Shown here: positions 43,922-55,500 of the stretch, in pieces
How the letters are laid out: each line of letters starts with the position of its first letter
Numbering within the stretch: the first letter of the stretch is position 1
NCBI GenBank assembly: GCA_030418115.1
Contig: JAUHQD010000009.1
Span: 62,001-126,000, forward strand
Origin: Alteromonadaceae bacterium BrNp21-10
GTDB lineage: Bacteria; Pseudomonadota; Gammaproteobacteria; Enterobacterales; Alteromonadaceae
Direction of reading: 5' to 3'
Length of the DNA: 64,000 nucleotides
The notes under the pieces: model-generated
Told to the model about the DNA's origin: nothing
Database searches by the model: none
The model's input: only the letters and a program-made list of their open reading frames with translations
Translations under genes and position numbers: made by a program

Positions 43922-46813
43922 ATGAATCAATATCGACCAACAATACGTAGTTTTGTCTTAATTAATGCCTTTGCTTGGTTATTGCTAAGCGCATTAAACC
44001 CTGCATTGGCGAATGCCAGCGACGAGGTGGCGATAAGTAATCAACAACAAAAGGGTGATTTTGTTATTACTCAAGGCGCTCAGGTTGCGACCTTGTATGT
44101 TGATAGTAATGATCATAAAGGGGTTATTCGCGCGGTCAATAATTTGCAAAGCGACCTTTATAAGGTAACCAATAAACGCGCCAAAGTAGTTACCGCTGCG
44201 CCCTTTGATAACAATATGATTATTGTGGGCACCCTCGGTCATAGTCAGCTGATTGATCAACTGGTTGCTAATAATAAATTAGACGTCAGTGGCATTGCTG
44301 GGCAATGGGAAGGCTTCCAGATTCAGGTGGTACAACAACCGGTTGCTGGGGTGCAACAAGCCTTGGTGATCGTGGGTAGCGATAAACGTGGTACTACTTT
44401 TGGTATTTATGATATTGCCGAAAAAATTGGCGTGTCGCCTTGGTATTGGTGGGCCGATGTACCTATTAGTAAAAGTGAGTCATTATTTGCACGGGCGGAT
44501 ATTTTTATTCAGCAACAACCTAAAGTTCGCTATCGCGGTATTTTCTTAAATGACGAAGCCCCAGCGCTAACTGGCTGGGTGAAACAGAAATTCGGCGACT
44601 ATAACAGTGACTTTTACCAGCACGTGTTTGAGCTGTTATTGCGTTTAAAAGCTAACTTTTTATGGCCGGCAATGTGGAACAGCGCTTTTAGCGATGATGA
44701 TCCACAGAACATGCTGTTAGCCGATGAAATGGGCATTGTGATGAGTAACTCTCACCATGAGCCAATGATGCGTGCCGACAAAGAATGGGATCGTTATGGT
44801 GAAGGTAAGTGGGATTATGCCGTCAATAAAGATAATCTTTATGAATTTTGGCAGCGCGGCGCCCAGCGCCATAAAGATTTAGAAAGCATCTTCACCTTAG
44901 GTATGCGTGGTCAGGCAGACACCCCCATGAGCGAAACCGAAAATATTGGTTTGCTGGAAGAAATCGTCGCTGACCAACGTAAAATTCTAAAAGAGACGTT
45001 TAATGACCGAGACATTGCGGAAGTACCGCAGGTGTGGACGTTGTACAAAGAAGTGCAGGGCTATTATGAGCGCGGTATGCGCGTACCCGATGATGTGACC
45101 TTGTTATGGTCTGATGATAATTGGGGCAATATTCGTCGTTTACCCACTGCCGAAGAGCGTAATCGCCAAGGCGGTGCAGGGGTGTATTATCACTTTGATT
45201 ATGTTGGGGGGCCGCGGTCTTATCGCTGGATCAATACGGTGCCTATCGCCAAAATTTGGGAGCAGATGAATCTGGCCTATCAGTATCAGGCTGATCGTAT
45301 TTGGATCACTAATGTGGGTGATCTAAAACCCATGGAACTGCCTATTGATTTCTTTTTGCGTATGGCGTGGAACCCTGAAAAGTGGCAAGGGGATAACTTG
45401 CAGCAATTCACAGAGCAATGGGCAGCACAGCAATTTGGCGAGCAATTTGCACCACAGATAGCGCGTATTCTAACCGGCTATACCCGCCACAATGGTCGAC
45501 GTAAACCGGAATCCTTAGATGCTGATACCTATTCCCAATTACATTATCAAGAAGCAGACCGTATTTCGGCGGAATTACTCAGCCTGCAATCTGCCGCAGA
45601 AAATTTATATCGTAAAATTCCCGCGCAGTATCAAGAGGCTTTCTTTCAGTTAGTGCTACACCCCATTAAAGCTAGCAGTACGGTGTTTGAGTTGTATAAC
45701 AATGTCGCCAAGAATCGTTTGTACGCCGAGCAAGGTCGTGCCAGTGCCAATGGTTACGCCGATAAGGCTAAACAATTATTTGCTGCCGATGGCGCCTTAC
45801 AACAGGAATTTCACCAACGTAATAATGGCCGTTGGGATCAGATGATGGCGCAATCCCACATTGGTTATACCCATTGGAATAATCCACCAGCGGATACAAT
45901 GCCGTTAGTTTACGTCAATGAGCCAGCTAAAGTAGCCGATATGGGCGTAGCGGTGGAAGGCATGGCCGATGCTTGGCCACAGTTTTCAGGATTAACCTTG
46001 GATCAATTCCATCCTTACGGTCAACAAAAACGTTATGTGGATGTATTTAATAAAGGCACGCAAAGTTTCAACTTTAGTGCAGAGGCCAGTGAGCCTTGGA
46101 TTACAGTCAGTAAAACCTCGGGTAGTGTTGGCTTGGAACAACGTTTATGGGTGAGTATTGATTGGCAACAGGCACCCAAAGGTGAATTAAACGGTACGGT
46201 ATTCATCAAAGGCACCGGTTGGGGCGGCGCCAAAGTCGCGGTATCGGCTTTTAATCCTGATATTACTCTGCACAAAGGCTTTGTTGAAGCAGATGGTTAT
46301 ATTGCTTTAGAAGCCGCTAGTGCAAACGTAGTAGCAGCTAAAGATGAAAGTAACACGCTGGCCAATTGGCAGCTTATTCAAAATCATGGTCGTACTCTGT
46401 CCTCTATGTCGGCGGTGGGCGATGTGGATAAAAGTTTTGCAGACCCTACACAAGCGCCTTATTTAGAATTCGACTTACAGTTGTTTAATCCACAAAACTT
46501 GCAAGTCAGCACAGTAGTTGCACCTAGCCTAAATTTTGTCCCTGACAGAGGCTTACGTTTTGCCATTGGTTTTGATGATCAGCCGCCAACAATGGTGGAT
46601 ATTCTTGCGGATAATTCGCCTAAGGCCTGGGAACAATCGGTGCTAGATGGTGTACGTATTGCGCTTAGTCAACATCAGTTAGATAAAGCGGGTGCCCATA
46701 AACTACGAGTGTATATGGTTGACCCCGGTGTAGTGATCCAGAAAATCATTATTGATACCGGTGGCCTTAAACCTAGCTACCTTGGCCCACAGCAAAGTTA
46801 TTACCATGAGTAA
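43922..46813 (+). CDS. GH115 xylan alpha-1,2-glucuronidase
   Basis: Removes (4-O-methyl-)glucuronic acid from xylan side chains, including internal ones. The 963 residues begin with a signal peptide (core INAFAWLLLSALNPALA). Family landmarks are DKRGTTFGIYDIAEKIGVSPWYWWADVP, RGIFLNDEAPALTGW, LRLKANFLWPAMWNSAFSDDD and SNSHHEPMMRADKEW, followed by the GH115 C-terminal beta domain. It starts 13 bp after the GH43 gene, and its end overlaps dctP by 8 bases, linking release of the uronate to its uptake by the TRAP system and further to ManD. Periplasmic or cell-surface location is inferred from the signal peptide. Confidence 0.93.
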   Translation: MNQYRPTIRSFVLINAFAWLLLSALNPALANASDEVAISNQQQKGDFVITQGAQVATLYVDSNDHKGVIRAVNNLQSDLYKVTNKRAKVVTAAPFDNNMIIVGTLGHSQLIDQLVANNKLDVSGIAGQWEGFQIQVVQQPVAGVQQALVIVGSDKRGTTFGIYDIAEKIGVSPWYWWADVPISKSESLFARADIFIQQQPKVRYRGIFLNDEAPALTGWVKQKFGDYNSDFYQHVFELLLRLKANFLWPAMWNSAFSDDDPQNMLLADEMGIVMSNSHHEPMMRADKEWDRYGEGKWDYAVNKDNLYEFWQRGAQRHKDLESIFTLGMRGQADTPMSETENIGLLEEIVADQRKILKETFNDRDIAEVPQVWTLYKEVQGYYERGMRVPDDVTLLWSDDNWGNIRRLPTAEERNRQGGAGVYYHFDYVGGPRSYRWINTVPIAKIWEQMNLAYQYQADRIWITNVGDLKPMELPIDFFLRMAWNPEKWQGDNLQQFTEQWAAQQFGEQFAPQIARILTGYTRHNGRRKPESLDADTYSQLHYQEADRISAELLSLQSAAENLYRKIPAQYQEAFFQLVLHPIKASSTVFELYNNVAKNRLYAEQGRASANGYADKAKQLFAADGALQQEFHQRNNGRWDQMMAQSHIGYTHWNNPPADTMPLVYVNEPAKVADMGVAVEGMADAWPQFSGLTLDQFHPYGQQKRYVDVFNKGTQSFNFSAEASEPWITVSKTSGSVGLEQRLWVSIDWQQAPKGELNGTVFIKGTGWGGAKVAVSAFNPDITLHKGFVEADGYIALEAASANVVAAKDESNTLANWQLIQNHGRTLSSMSAVGDVDKSFADPTQAPYLEFDLQLFNPQNLQVSTVVAPSLNFVPDRGLRFAIGFDDQPPTMVDILADNSPKAWEQSVLDGVRIALSQHQLDKAGAHKLRVYMVDPGVVIQKIIIDTGGLKPSYLGPQQSYYHE

Positions 46814-47822
46814 TTTTCAGAAACTAGCGAGGGGGCTGTGGTGCCTGTTATTGCTGACACCACTGTCATCCTTGGCGGCCAATGAATTAAACGTGATCAC
46901 CGCCCTTAGTAGTTCCGACCCGATGTACCAAGGCTTACTGGCCTTTAAACAAGGTGTGGAAGGCGAAACCCAAGGCGAAATTAGCGTGCGTATTTTTGTT
47001 GGCTCGCAACTGGGTAGCGATAACGACATTCTCGAGCAAGCGATAGCCGGTGCCAATGTGGCGGTGTTGGTCGACGGTGGACGATTGGCGATTTATCAGG
47101 ATGAGATGGGCATATTAGGCGCGCCGTACTTGGCTACCGGACTAAAGCAGATCCGCCAAGTGGTAACTTCTAAAACTTTTGATACATGGGCACAAAAGCT
47201 TAGTGATAATGCTGGATTGCAGGTGTTTTCGTTTAACTGGTGGCAAGGTGAACGCCATCTGTTAACCCATAAAAAAATTGATACACCCGCCGATTTAGCT
47301 GGCGTGCGTATGCGTACTATTGGCGCGCCGGTGTGGCTAGAAACGATTCGAGCCATGGGCGCTACGCCAACGCCCTTGGGCTGGACCGAAGTTTATAGTG
47401 CGTTGCAGCAAAAAGTGATTGATGGCGCCGAGGCACAACACCCCGGTACATGGGGAGCACGTTTGTATGAAGTGGTGAGTCATATTACTAAAACCGGCCA
47501 TATTAATTTAATTTCCGGTTTGGTTGGCAGTCGTGATTGGTTTGCGCGGTTAACGCCCGCTCAGCAGCAGACTATTCGCCAACAAGCATTATTGGCGGGG
47601 GACTATGCGTCGAACTTGACCGCGAGTTCCTTGCAGGATTACGAACAAAAAATGCGTGCAGAAGGTGTGCAAATTGACAAGGTCGATTTACAACCTTTTA
47701 TTGAAGCAACCAAACAAACCTATGCCGTGCTCGGCTATAGCCAGCTTAGGCAACAATTGCAGGCAGAGCTGAAACTAGGCGCCACAACAAACGCAGAGCA
47801 GGGAGTCAGCGATGTTGATTAA
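46806..47822 (+). CDS. dctP: TRAP transporter solute-binding protein DctP
   Basis: Periplasmic binding protein of a TRAP transporter. The 338 residues have a signal peptide (LWCLLLLTPLSSLAA) and the DctP fold: FKQGVEGETQGEISVRIFVGSQLGSDNDILEQAIAG near the start, then GVRMRTIGAPVWLETIRAMGATPTPLGWTEVYSALQQKVIDGAE, the core motif with the carboxylate-binding Arg (VRMRT). The frame is open further upstream, but the ATG at 46806, overlapping the GH115 stop, begins the signal peptide. Given GH115 before and ManD after it, the ligand is probably glucuronate or methylglucuronate. Confidence 0.92.
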   Translation: MSNFQKLARGLWCLLLLTPLSSLAANELNVITALSSSDPMYQGLLAFKQGVEGETQGEISVRIFVGSQLGSDNDILEQAIAGANVAVLVDGGRLAIYQDEMGILGAPYLATGLKQIRQVVTSKTFDTWAQKLSDNAGLQVFSFNWWQGERHLLTHKKIDTPADLAGVRMRTIGAPVWLETIRAMGATPTPLGWTEVYSALQQKVIDGAEAQHPGTWGARLYEVVSHITKTGHINLISGLVGSRDWFARLTPAQQQTIRQQALLAGDYASNLTASSLQDYEQKMRAEGVQIDKVDLQPFIEATKQTYAVLGYSQLRQQLQAELKLGATTNAEQGVSDVD

Positions 47823-48330
47823 ACTTGAAGAACGGCTGTGTGTAGTGCTGTTGATTGCTATTGTCGCTTTGGTTTTTGTGGCGGCAGTGATGCGTAGCAT
47901 GGGCATGCCGGTAATATGGTCGGTGGATTTTGCTCAGTTATTTTTTGCCTGGTTGATTATGCTCGGAGCCAATCAAACCTTGCGTAAAGCGGAACATGTA
48001 GGGGTGGACATGCTGGTGCGTAATCTGCCTTGGCGGACACAGGTTAAAATTGACCTAGTATTGTATTTGTTGGTGCTAATGGCCTTGGTGGCGTTGTTAG
48101 TGTTTGGCATCAAATTAACCTTACTTAACCCGCAACGCGCGTTAGGGACCACTAGCTTTTCCTATTCTTGGGTGACCGCGGCGTTGCCCGCAGGAGCCGG
48201 ATTGATGTTAATCACCATGAGTCGCCAGTGGTGGGATCGGCTAGATTTGTTAAGAACCCCACTCGATGATGCGAATTTTAGTAAAGCTCATTTACAAAAA
48301 TATCAACCAAAGGCCGACGACTTATGCTGA
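47812..48330 (+). CDS. dctQ: TRAP transporter small permease DctQ
   Basis: Four-helix membrane subunit of 172 residues. Hydrophobic segments are seen near 8-28, 44-62, 82-106 and 124-142, with the DctQ motif FAQLFFAWLIMLGANQTLRKAEHVGVDML. The start overlaps dctP by 11 bases, and its end overlaps dctM by 7, so all three subunits are translationally coupled. Confidence 0.92.
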   Translation: MLIKLEERLCVVLLIAIVALVFVAAVMRSMGMPVIWSVDFAQLFFAWLIMLGANQTLRKAEHVGVDMLVRNLPWRTQVKIDLVLYLLVLMALVALLVFGIKLTLLNPQRALGTTSFSYSWVTAALPAGAGLMLITMSRQWWDRLDLLRTPLDDANFSKAHLQKYQPKADDLC

Positions 48331-49598
48331 CCTTATGCTTATTTTTAGGATTATTGCTAGTAGGCATGCCGTTGGCATTTTGCTTGCTGATTGCAGGGCT
48401 GAGCTATTTTGCCTTAGCTGAATACATTCCTATTGTAGTGGGCGTGCAGCGCATTGCATCGGCCAGCCAAAGCTTTCCGTTATTAGCGGTGCCATTTTTT
48501 ATTGTAGCTGGTCAAATAATGAATAAGTCGGGCATTACTAAACGCTTGATCGATTTCTCTAATTTACTAGTAGCATGGATCTCCGGTGGCTTAGCTCATG
48601 TGACTATTGTGCTAAGTGCGCTAATGGGCGGGGTGTCTGGTTCGGCTATTGCCGATGCGGCGATGCAATCGCGGATTTTGGGTACTGCCATGACCGAGTC
48701 TGGTTTCAGTAAAGGTTTTAGTGGCGCGGCCATTGCGGTGAGTGCTTTGATCACCGCGACTATCCCACCGAGCATCGGTCTGATTTTGTATGGTTTTGTG
48801 GGTAATGTATCTATAGGTCAGTTGTTTGTGGCCGGTATTATCCCCGGAATTTTACTCACCTTGGTGTTAATGCTAACGGTATATTTTCTTGCTAAAAAGC
48901 GCGGCTATAAACCGGCTACCACTGAGAAGCCAACCTTCAAAAAAATCATGTCTGCCATGAATGCCAGTAAATGGGCGTTACTGTTCCCAGTGATTTTAGT
49001 GGTGACCATTCGTTTTGGTATTTTTACGCCATCAGAAGCGGGGGCCTTCGCGGTCGTTTATGCCTTAGTGGTCGGATGGTTAGTCTATGGTGAGCTAACA
49101 CTTGCCAATGTGTATAAGGCTTTCAGTGATAGCGTTACTGACATTGGCATGATCATGTTGATTATTTTGTGTTCTGGCATGATTGGCTATATCTTCGCCT
49201 ATGAACAACTCCCCGTCAGTTTGGCCCAAGGTGTTGCCGATATTACCCAGCAGCCATTATTAGTGATGTTGATTTCATTAAGCCTGTTATTGTTTGTGGG
49301 AATGGTGATGGAGGGCACGGTGACAGTATTGTTGCTCACCCCTATTTTAGTGCCGGTGGTGCAATCGGTAGGTATTGACCCTGTACACTTTGGTATTTTA
49401 ATGATGATTATAGTTACCCTTGGCGGCACCACGCCGCCTGTGGGCGTAGCCATGTATACGGTGTGCGGCATTTTGAAATGCCCTACCGATGAGTACGTGA
49501 AAGAGGCTATGCCATTTTTTGCTGCAGTTATTGGGCTGGTATTGTTATTGGCGCTGTTTCCGCAAATTGTTTTGTTATTACCTAACCTGTTGTTTTAA
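48324..49598 (+). CDS. dctM: TRAP transporter large permease DctM
   Basis: Main transport subunit of 424 residues with about 12 hydrophobic segments. Characteristic DctM motifs: [39 protein letters not shown] and [15 protein letters not shown] in the first half, and [16 protein letters not shown] near the end, the two discontinuous re-entrant regions of the family. It follows dctQ with overlap; manD starts 20 bp after its stop, so uptake and catabolism are in one operon. Confidence 0.93.
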   Translation: MLTLCLFLGLLLVGMPLAFCLLIAGLSYFALAEYIPIVVGVQRIASASQSFPLLAVPFFIVAGQIMNKSGITKRLIDFSNLLVAWISGGLAHVTIVLSALMGGVSGSAIADAAMQSRILGTAMTESGFSKGFSGAAIAVSALITATIPPSIGLILYGFVGNVSIGQLFVAGIIPGILLTLVLMLTVYFLAKKRGYKPATTEKPTFKKIMSAMNASKWALLFPVILVVTIRFGIFTPSEAGAFAVVYALVVGWLVYGELTLANVYKAFSDSVTDIGMIMLIILCSGMIGYIFAYEQLPVSLAQGVADITQQPLLVMLISLSLLLFVGMVMEGTVTVLLLTPILVPVVQSVGIDPVHFGILMMIIVTLGGTTPPVGVAMYTVCGILKCPTDEYVKEAMPFFAAVIGLVLLLALFPQIVLLLPNLLF

Positions 49599-49618
49599 GT
49601 GTTGTTGGAGAGAATTCC

Positions 49619-50827
49619 GTGAAAATTACTCAAGCGAAAGTCATTGTCTGTTGTCCTGGCCGGAATTTTGTCACCCTCAAAATTGAGACTGACGAAGGAT
49701 TGTATGGCATAGGTGACGCCACCTTAAACGGCAGAGAAAAGTCGGTGGTATCCTATTTAGAAGATTACGTGGTGCCGATGTTAATCGGTAAAGATCCTCA
49801 ACGTATTGAAGACATCTGGCAATATTTATATCGCGGTGCTTATTGGCGTCGTGGTCCAGTTGGTATGACCGCCATTGCAGCGGTTGATACCGCTTTATGG
49901 GATATCAAAGCCAAAGCCGCCAATATGCCACTGTATCAATTACTTGGTGGTCGTAGTCGTGACAAGGTCATGGTGTATACCCATGCCAATGGGGCTGATT
50001 TAGAATCAACTTTAGATGCCGTGGGTAAAGCTATTGACCAAGGTTATAAGGCGGTAAGAGTGCAATCTGGGATCCCTGGTGTTGCTGGTACCTATGGCGT
50101 GTCCAAATATGGCGGTAAATATGAGCCGGCAGATTCCGATTTACCTTCTGAAGATGTGTGGTCAACAGAAAAGTATTTGAACTTCGCGCCAACAATGTTT
50201 GATGAAGTGCGTCGCCAATATGGCGACCAAGTACATTTATTACACGATGTCCACCATCGTTTAACCCCTATAGAAGCGGGGCGTTTAGGCAAAGAGCTGG
50301 AGCCTTATCATCTGTTTTGGATGGAAGATGCGGTACCAGCGGAAAATCAGGAAGCTTTCAAACTGATTCGTCAGCACACCACCACGCCCCTTGCCGTGGG
50401 TGAAATCTTTAATTCTATTCATGATTGCCGTGAGCTGATTCAAAACCAGCTTATTGACTATATTCGCTCTACTGTTGTGCATGCTGGCGGTATTACCCAA
50501 CTTCGTCGTATTGCCGACTTTGCGGCGCTATATCATGTTAAAACCGGTTGCCATGGTGCAACAGACTTGTCACCAGTATGCATGGGGGCGGCTCTACACT
50601 TTGATTTTTGGGTGCCAAATTTTGGTATTCAGGAACATATGGCCCACAGTGAATTGATGGAGTCGGTATTTACCCGTGATTATCGATATGCAGATGGTTA
50701 TTTCACGCCCGGCGAAAAAATTGGTCATGGTGTGGATATTGATGAAGAATTAGCTAAAAAATATCCTTATCAGCGTAAATGCTTGCCAGTGAATCGTCTT
50801 GAAGATGGCACCTTGTGGAACTGGTAG
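49619..50827 (+). CDS. manD: D-mannonate dehydratase (enolase superfamily)
   Basis: Dehydrates D-mannonate to 2-keto-3-deoxygluconate in hexuronate catabolism. The 402 residues match the ManD/RspA type: [25 protein letters not shown]..., catalytic Tyr159 in TYGVSK, His212 in HDVHHR, and metal ligands Asp210, Glu236 ([10 protein letters not shown]) and Glu262 (VGEIFN); these numbers coincide with those I recall for the characterised Novosphingobium ManD. The end [10 protein letters not shown] is typical. The start is GTG after a GGAGAG site. Last gene of the GH9-GH43-GH115-TRAP operon; uxaC and uxuB-like genes needed upstream in the pathway are not in the window. Confidence 0.93.
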   Translation: MKITQAKVIVCCPGRNFVTLKIETDEGLYGIGDATLNGREKSVVSYLEDYVVPMLIGKDPQRIEDIWQYLYRGAYWRRGPVGMTAIAAVDTALWDIKAKAANMPLYQLLGGRSRDKVMVYTHANGADLESTLDAVGKAIDQGYKAVRVQSGIPGVAGTYGVSKYGGKYEPADSDLPSEDVWSTEKYLNFAPTMFDEVRRQYGDQVHLLHDVHHRLTPIEAGRLGKELEPYHLFWMEDAVPAENQEAFKLIRQHTTTPLAVGEIFNSIHDCRELIQNQLIDYIRSTVVHAGGITQLRRIADFAALYHVKTGCHGATDLSPVCMGAALHFDFWVPNFGIQEHMAHSELMESVFTRDYRYADGYFTPGEKIGHGVDIDEELAKKYPYQRKCLPVNRLEDGTLWNW

Positions 50828-50876
50828 CCATAGTATGCCAATATTTTTACATTAATGTAAAAACTGCCAGAGTATA

Positions 50877-50911
50877 AAAACATAGCCCATGGAGTTAATG
50901 GGCTATGTTTT
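50877..50911. terminator. Bidirectional terminator, manD / halogenase
   Basis: Perfect 14-bp stem AAAACATAGCCCAT (50877-50890) with its complement at 50898-50911. A separate perfect 20-base palindrome of TTTTTACATT type lies at 50844-50863. It ends both convergent operons. Confidence 0.85.
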
Positions 50912-50929
50912 GACTTAACCTGAACGGGA

Positions 50930-52435
50930 TTACTTGGCCATGCAATGTTGTTTAATGAATTCCCAATGGTCAGGCATTGAGTTAACCGAGTTATTAATAA
51001 CAGATTGAATGTTATCAACACGACGTTGAATTTCATCTTCTGCGAGTGTGTCGACTAAAGGGTGATAATGGTCAGGATGAATACCTTGTCCATGCAGGAC
51101 TTCTAGCCAGCTAACTTCATTGAACAGCTCCAAGTTATGACGAACAACATTACCGTTTGCCTTAAATTGGTCAATTTTTTGCTGTAATGACTCTGGGATA
51201 TCCATAGTGCGGCAATAATTCCAAAAGTCTGAGTCGTTTCTTTGGGTGGCTTTATAATGCAGGATAATAAAATCGCGGATCCGTTCATGTTCAAAATCCA
51301 TTTGTTGATTGAACATATCGATATCGGGTTGATTAAAATTTTTCGTTGGAAATAAGGCTAATAAGCGGGCGATAGTGCTTTGGATAAGGTGAATGCTGGT
51401 AGATTCTAAAGGCTCCATAAACCCACTAGATAAACCAATAGCAACACAATTTTTATTCCAAATTTTATTACGCTTACCGGTATTAAAAGTTACTAACCTA
51501 GGCTCATTAATGGGCTTCCCCGGCAAATTATCCAGCAGTATCTGTTTTGCTTGTTCGTCGCTCATATATTTACTGCTAAATACATGCCCGTTACCTGTAC
51601 GGTGTTGTAATGGAATACGCCATTGCCAACCGGCACTGTGTGCGGTTGAACGAGTATAAGGCAGCAACGGTTCCGTGCGTTCACAAGCAACAGCCCATGC
51701 TCGGTCACAGGGTAACCAATGACTCCAATCTTGGTAGCCGGTCTTTAGTGCTTGTTCAATTAGCAATCCACGGAAGCCAGAACAATCAATAAACAGATCA
51801 CCTTCCATTATTTGACCGTCTTCTAATACAACTGAATCAATAAATCCATCGTCATCACGTAATCTGGTTTCGATTACTTTGCCTTGGGTACGTTTGACTC
51901 CATGAGCCTCGGCAAATTCACGCAAATACTGGGCATATAACCCTGCATCAAATTGGAAAGCGTAGACAATATTAGACAAAGGTGAATTACCGGCATTGAC
52001 TGAACGCATAAATTTAGCTTGCGGGCCGGCGAGTGCATTTAAGGAGTAAGCACCAATATCAGGGACTTTTTGCTGTTGGCGCAATTTCCACCAGTAATGA
52101 TGGAAAGGCAGGGAATCCATATCCTGTCCTACACCACCAAAGGCATGGGTATAGCTATCGCCAATTTGTCCCCAATTAACAAACTCAATACCCAACTTAA
52201 ATGTACCTTGAGTACGCCGGATAAACTCATCTTCATCTAGCCCTAGGGTACGATTAAATACTTGTATTTGCGGAATAGTGGCTTCACCTACACCCACTGT
52301 AGGAATATCTTCCGATTCAATGAGGTGTACGTTACAGAGGTTATTTTTTAATAGCTTGCCGAGGGCTGCAGCGGTCATCCAACCGGCAGTGCCTCCACCG
52401 ACGATAATGATATTTTTAAGATTATTAGCAGACAT
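50930..52435 (-). CDS. Flavin-dependent tryptophan-halogenase-like protein
   Basis: 501 residues of the PrnA/RebH family. Seen: FAD-binding IIIVGGGTAGWMTAA at 9-23, Lys80 in TFKLGIEFVNW (matches the catalytic Lys79 of PrnA), the halogenase motif WQWRIP at 270-275, and Glu344 in GFMEPLESTS (PrnA Glu346). It thus has the active-site parts for C-H halogenation with FADH2, O2 and halide. Family members beside TonB receptors in polysaccharide loci have no settled role. The ATG at 52435 directly precedes the Rossmann motif; the frame is open further upstream without a ribosome site. It lies downstream of the TonB receptor gene on the same strand. Confidence 0.88.
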   Translation of the reverse strand: MSANNLKNIIIVGGGTAGWMTAAALGKLLKNNLCNVHLIESEDIPTVGVGEATIPQIQVFNRTLGLDEDEFIRRTQGTFKLGIEFVNWGQIGDSYTHAFGGVGQDMDSLPFHHYWWKLRQQQKVPDIGAYSLNALAGPQAKFMRSVNAGNSPLSNIVYAFQFDAGLYAQYLREFAEAHGVKRTQGKVIETRLRDDDGFIDSVVLEDGQIMEGDLFIDCSGFRGLLIEQALKTGYQDWSHWLPCDRAWAVACERTEPLLPYTRSTAHSAGWQWRIPLQHRTGNGHVFSSKYMSDEQAKQILLDNLPGKPINEPRLVTFNTGKRNKIWNKNCVAIGLSSGFMEPLESTSIHLIQSTIARLLALFPTKNFNQPDIDMFNQQMDFEHERIRDFIILHYKATQRNDSDFWNYCRTMDIPESLQQKIDQFKANGNVVRHNLELFNEVSWLEVLHGQGIHPDHYHPLVDTLAEDEIQRRVDNIQSVINNSVNSMPDHWEFIKQHCMAK

Positions 52436-52490
52436 CTTAGCCTTATATACAGCAGATGGATGGTGAACATTAATCAAAAAGCATAACGAA

Positions 52491-52520
52491 AAAAGCACAT
52501 GTCTTGCAACATGTGCTTTT
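52491..52520. terminator. Terminator after the TonB receptor gene
   Basis: Perfect 12-bp stem AAAAGCACATGT/ACATGTGCTTTT with a 6-base loop, 21 bp downstream of the receptor stop. Its A- and T-runs allow function in both directions. The halogenase gene downstream may be read through it or use its own promoter. Confidence 0.82.
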
Positions 52521-52540
52521 AATTCGTTAGAAGTTTAGAG

Positions 52541-55500
52541 TTAGAATGAACCCCTAATTGCGAATGTATAGCGTCTATCATTCACCAACCAAGCACGGCT
52601 TAGTTTAAGGTCATTATCAACTTGCATAAAGGTTCTGGTTTCTGTATTCAACAGATTGACACCTTGCAGTCCGATTTTTATTTTGTCGGTGATATCATAA
52701 AATACCGAACCATCAAGATAGCCATTAGATCCAGTCCATACAGGCAGCTTACTAATGGTATCACGAGTGGTGACCAAATATTCTGAACGCCAGTTATAGG
52801 CTAATCGTGCCGACCATCCAGATTTTTCATACATGGCAATAAAGTTGGCTGTATGCTCCGATTGACCTTGTAAAGGTACGCTGTCTTGTAAGGCGTAGCT
52901 ATCAGAAGTCAACGTATCTTCACTGTCACCTATACCTCCTGCAGAATCAACATTAGAGTTAGGTACTCCTTCCGCATTGATATAGGTATAGTTGATTTGA
53001 GTACCGAGACCGTTAAAGGGTTCAGGTAACATATCGAAGAATTGTTGATAACTAAGCTCAAGTCCTTTCATTTCTCCTTTACCACCATTTCTGGGGCCTT
53101 CTACATCAACCAACTGAGTAGTTCCTGTTTCAGGATTGGTGTATTCCCTTGCTTGACCACCATTAATGAAGAAGTTTTTCAAGTCTTTGTAAAATACTGA
53201 TGCAGTTAATGAACCCACATCGCTGAAATACCATTCTAAAGAAAGATCCCATTGCACTGATTCCATTGGTTTCAGGAAAGGGTTGCCACCAGAAGCTCTA
53301 AAACCGTTAACTTGCACACTACTAGGATCAATTAATAGGTTCTGTTCTAGTTCTTCACCATTTTCATCCAATGGAACACCATTTTCGCTAACTTCTTGGT
53401 AATCCCCAGGTAAGCCTTCACCGACACGATATGGATTTTCAGCATTCCAATAGGCGGGGAGGCGATCCGCTTGCGCGCTATTACCCAATAAGCTGATCTG
53501 AGTGTAGTTACGAAGTGCACCAATGTCTGGTAGGGCAATTGCCTTAGAGACAGCAAAACGCGTGAGTATGTCATCGGTCAAGCTCACTTTAATGTTGAAA
53601 CTTGGCAACACTTTGGTGAAAGAGTTTTCAGCATTTTCGCCAACAACAGCGCCATTCATAAAGTCTCTTAACTGTTCAGGCAAATAGTTAACTGTCTGCT
53701 CTAAAAATTGAGTGTTTTCAGCAAAAAGATCATAGTCTTCAGGATTAAAATTATTAGGATCCCAATCGTCTGGAGCTGGGAATTGAGTCAATGAAGTCGG
53801 ATATAGTGTTGAGCCTTTTGAAGTGTTTTTAACTTCTACAACCCGAACGCCGACATTACCAGAAAAACGATATTCGGTATTATCATTTTCAAAGTCTACT
53901 CTGACATATGCGGCAGTATTTTCCTGACTAACATCGCTTACTTCCTGAGGTAGGAAATGACTGCTGGTAGCCTTTCTGGTACAAATTTCATCATCATATA
54001 TCCTTTGTGCCATTGGGCGCCAATCGCCACAACGCTCTTCGTATAATGGACGGAAAATTTCACCCCAATTATCGTATTCTTTTGTCAATGCGTGAGAGGG
54101 ATGCAGCATGGTATTACCACCCTGAATATCAAGCACACTGCCACGATAGAAGTCGCCCCAATCTACGGTTTCATAAACACTGTCTACACCGGCTGTATTG
54201 GCTATTTCGCCTAATATTGGATTATCAAGGAAAGTGGTACCAGCCCATAGAGCTCCGAGTGAACCCCAGTTATAGGCGCTATTTTTAACGCGTTGTTGGC
54301 GTTTGGCATAACGGACACCAAATTTAACTTGGGTAATATGATCGTTGTCTAAGAAATAGGTGCCATCTAGACGAGCAGCGTTAGATTTACCTTCACTGCG
54401 TTCGTAGTGATCCATGGCCGCAGCAAAATGATAGGATTCGATATCACTAAAATAACTATCGCCACGGTAGTCTGCGCCATTAGCCGCAATTTCTTCTTCA
54501 GAGGCAAATGACCAAGGGTTGACTAGTGTTAAATGAGGGTTACCATCAGAAGTATCCCAGATCTGATTAGCATGCGTCATCAGCATGAGTTTCATATCAT
54601 CATCAACTTTAGTGGCGTGCACATGTTGAAAGTCGGCGACTAACTGTAATGAATCTGTTGCTGTCCATTCAAGTTTAAAGTTGTAATCATCAACTTTAGT
54701 GCGCTGTTCTTTATATCTGTCGCCGTTACTAAAGCGGAAACCAAAATTTTGTACATCTTCATTAGGAACGCGGTCTTCTGCGTCACCACCTCTCCAACCA
54801 CCTGATGCGTCGGTAATAGTACCGCTAGAAAATACACCTCTATCATCAAATTCAAACTCTGTGCCTGGGGCTGCGCCTGCTTTATATACATTAGCTTGAC
54901 TCTCGTAGCCGATCCCTTTTTCATTCCAAGCTAAGCTAGAATCAGAGCGAATAAATTGTAATGTAGCGCGTAAGCTATCATCTGGGCTCGCCCATTGTAC
55001 TGCTGCAGCGATACCGGTTCGCTCACGAGTGTCATCTTTCATGCTTAGGTTGGCAGATGTAGGTACAAGAACACCTTCATCACCTATTTCTACGTCGCTA
55101 GGTGCATAATTGGCAAAACTTCCATCAAATACATAACTACTTGATGCATTAGGAAACTGATCAAGCGTACGGAATTCAAAAATATCGTTATTGACGCCAT
55201 GACTAGAGGTTTTTAATTCAGATTTGGCGACATTTAATAAAAAGCCAAACTCGCCTAGATTATCCGTTTTCCAGCGATCGCTATATATTGCTGAAAAAGA
55301 TGGGGTAGTGTCTTTGGCTAAATCGCCGTATGTCATATCTGCTGAAAATGCTAATTGGCGATTTTGTTGATCAAAAGGTAAGCGTGTGCGCAGACTGATG
55401 GTGCCGGCAATACCGCCCTCTATCATATCGGCAGTTTGGTTTTTATAAACATCAACACCGCCCATAAGTTCAGGTGGGACGTCTTGGAAACTAAGGCCTC

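Noticed and set aside
46752-46805. A longer N-terminus for dctP, from 46752.
   Set aside because: The later ATG at 46806 begins a normal signal peptide and overlaps the GH115 stop as expected for coupling.
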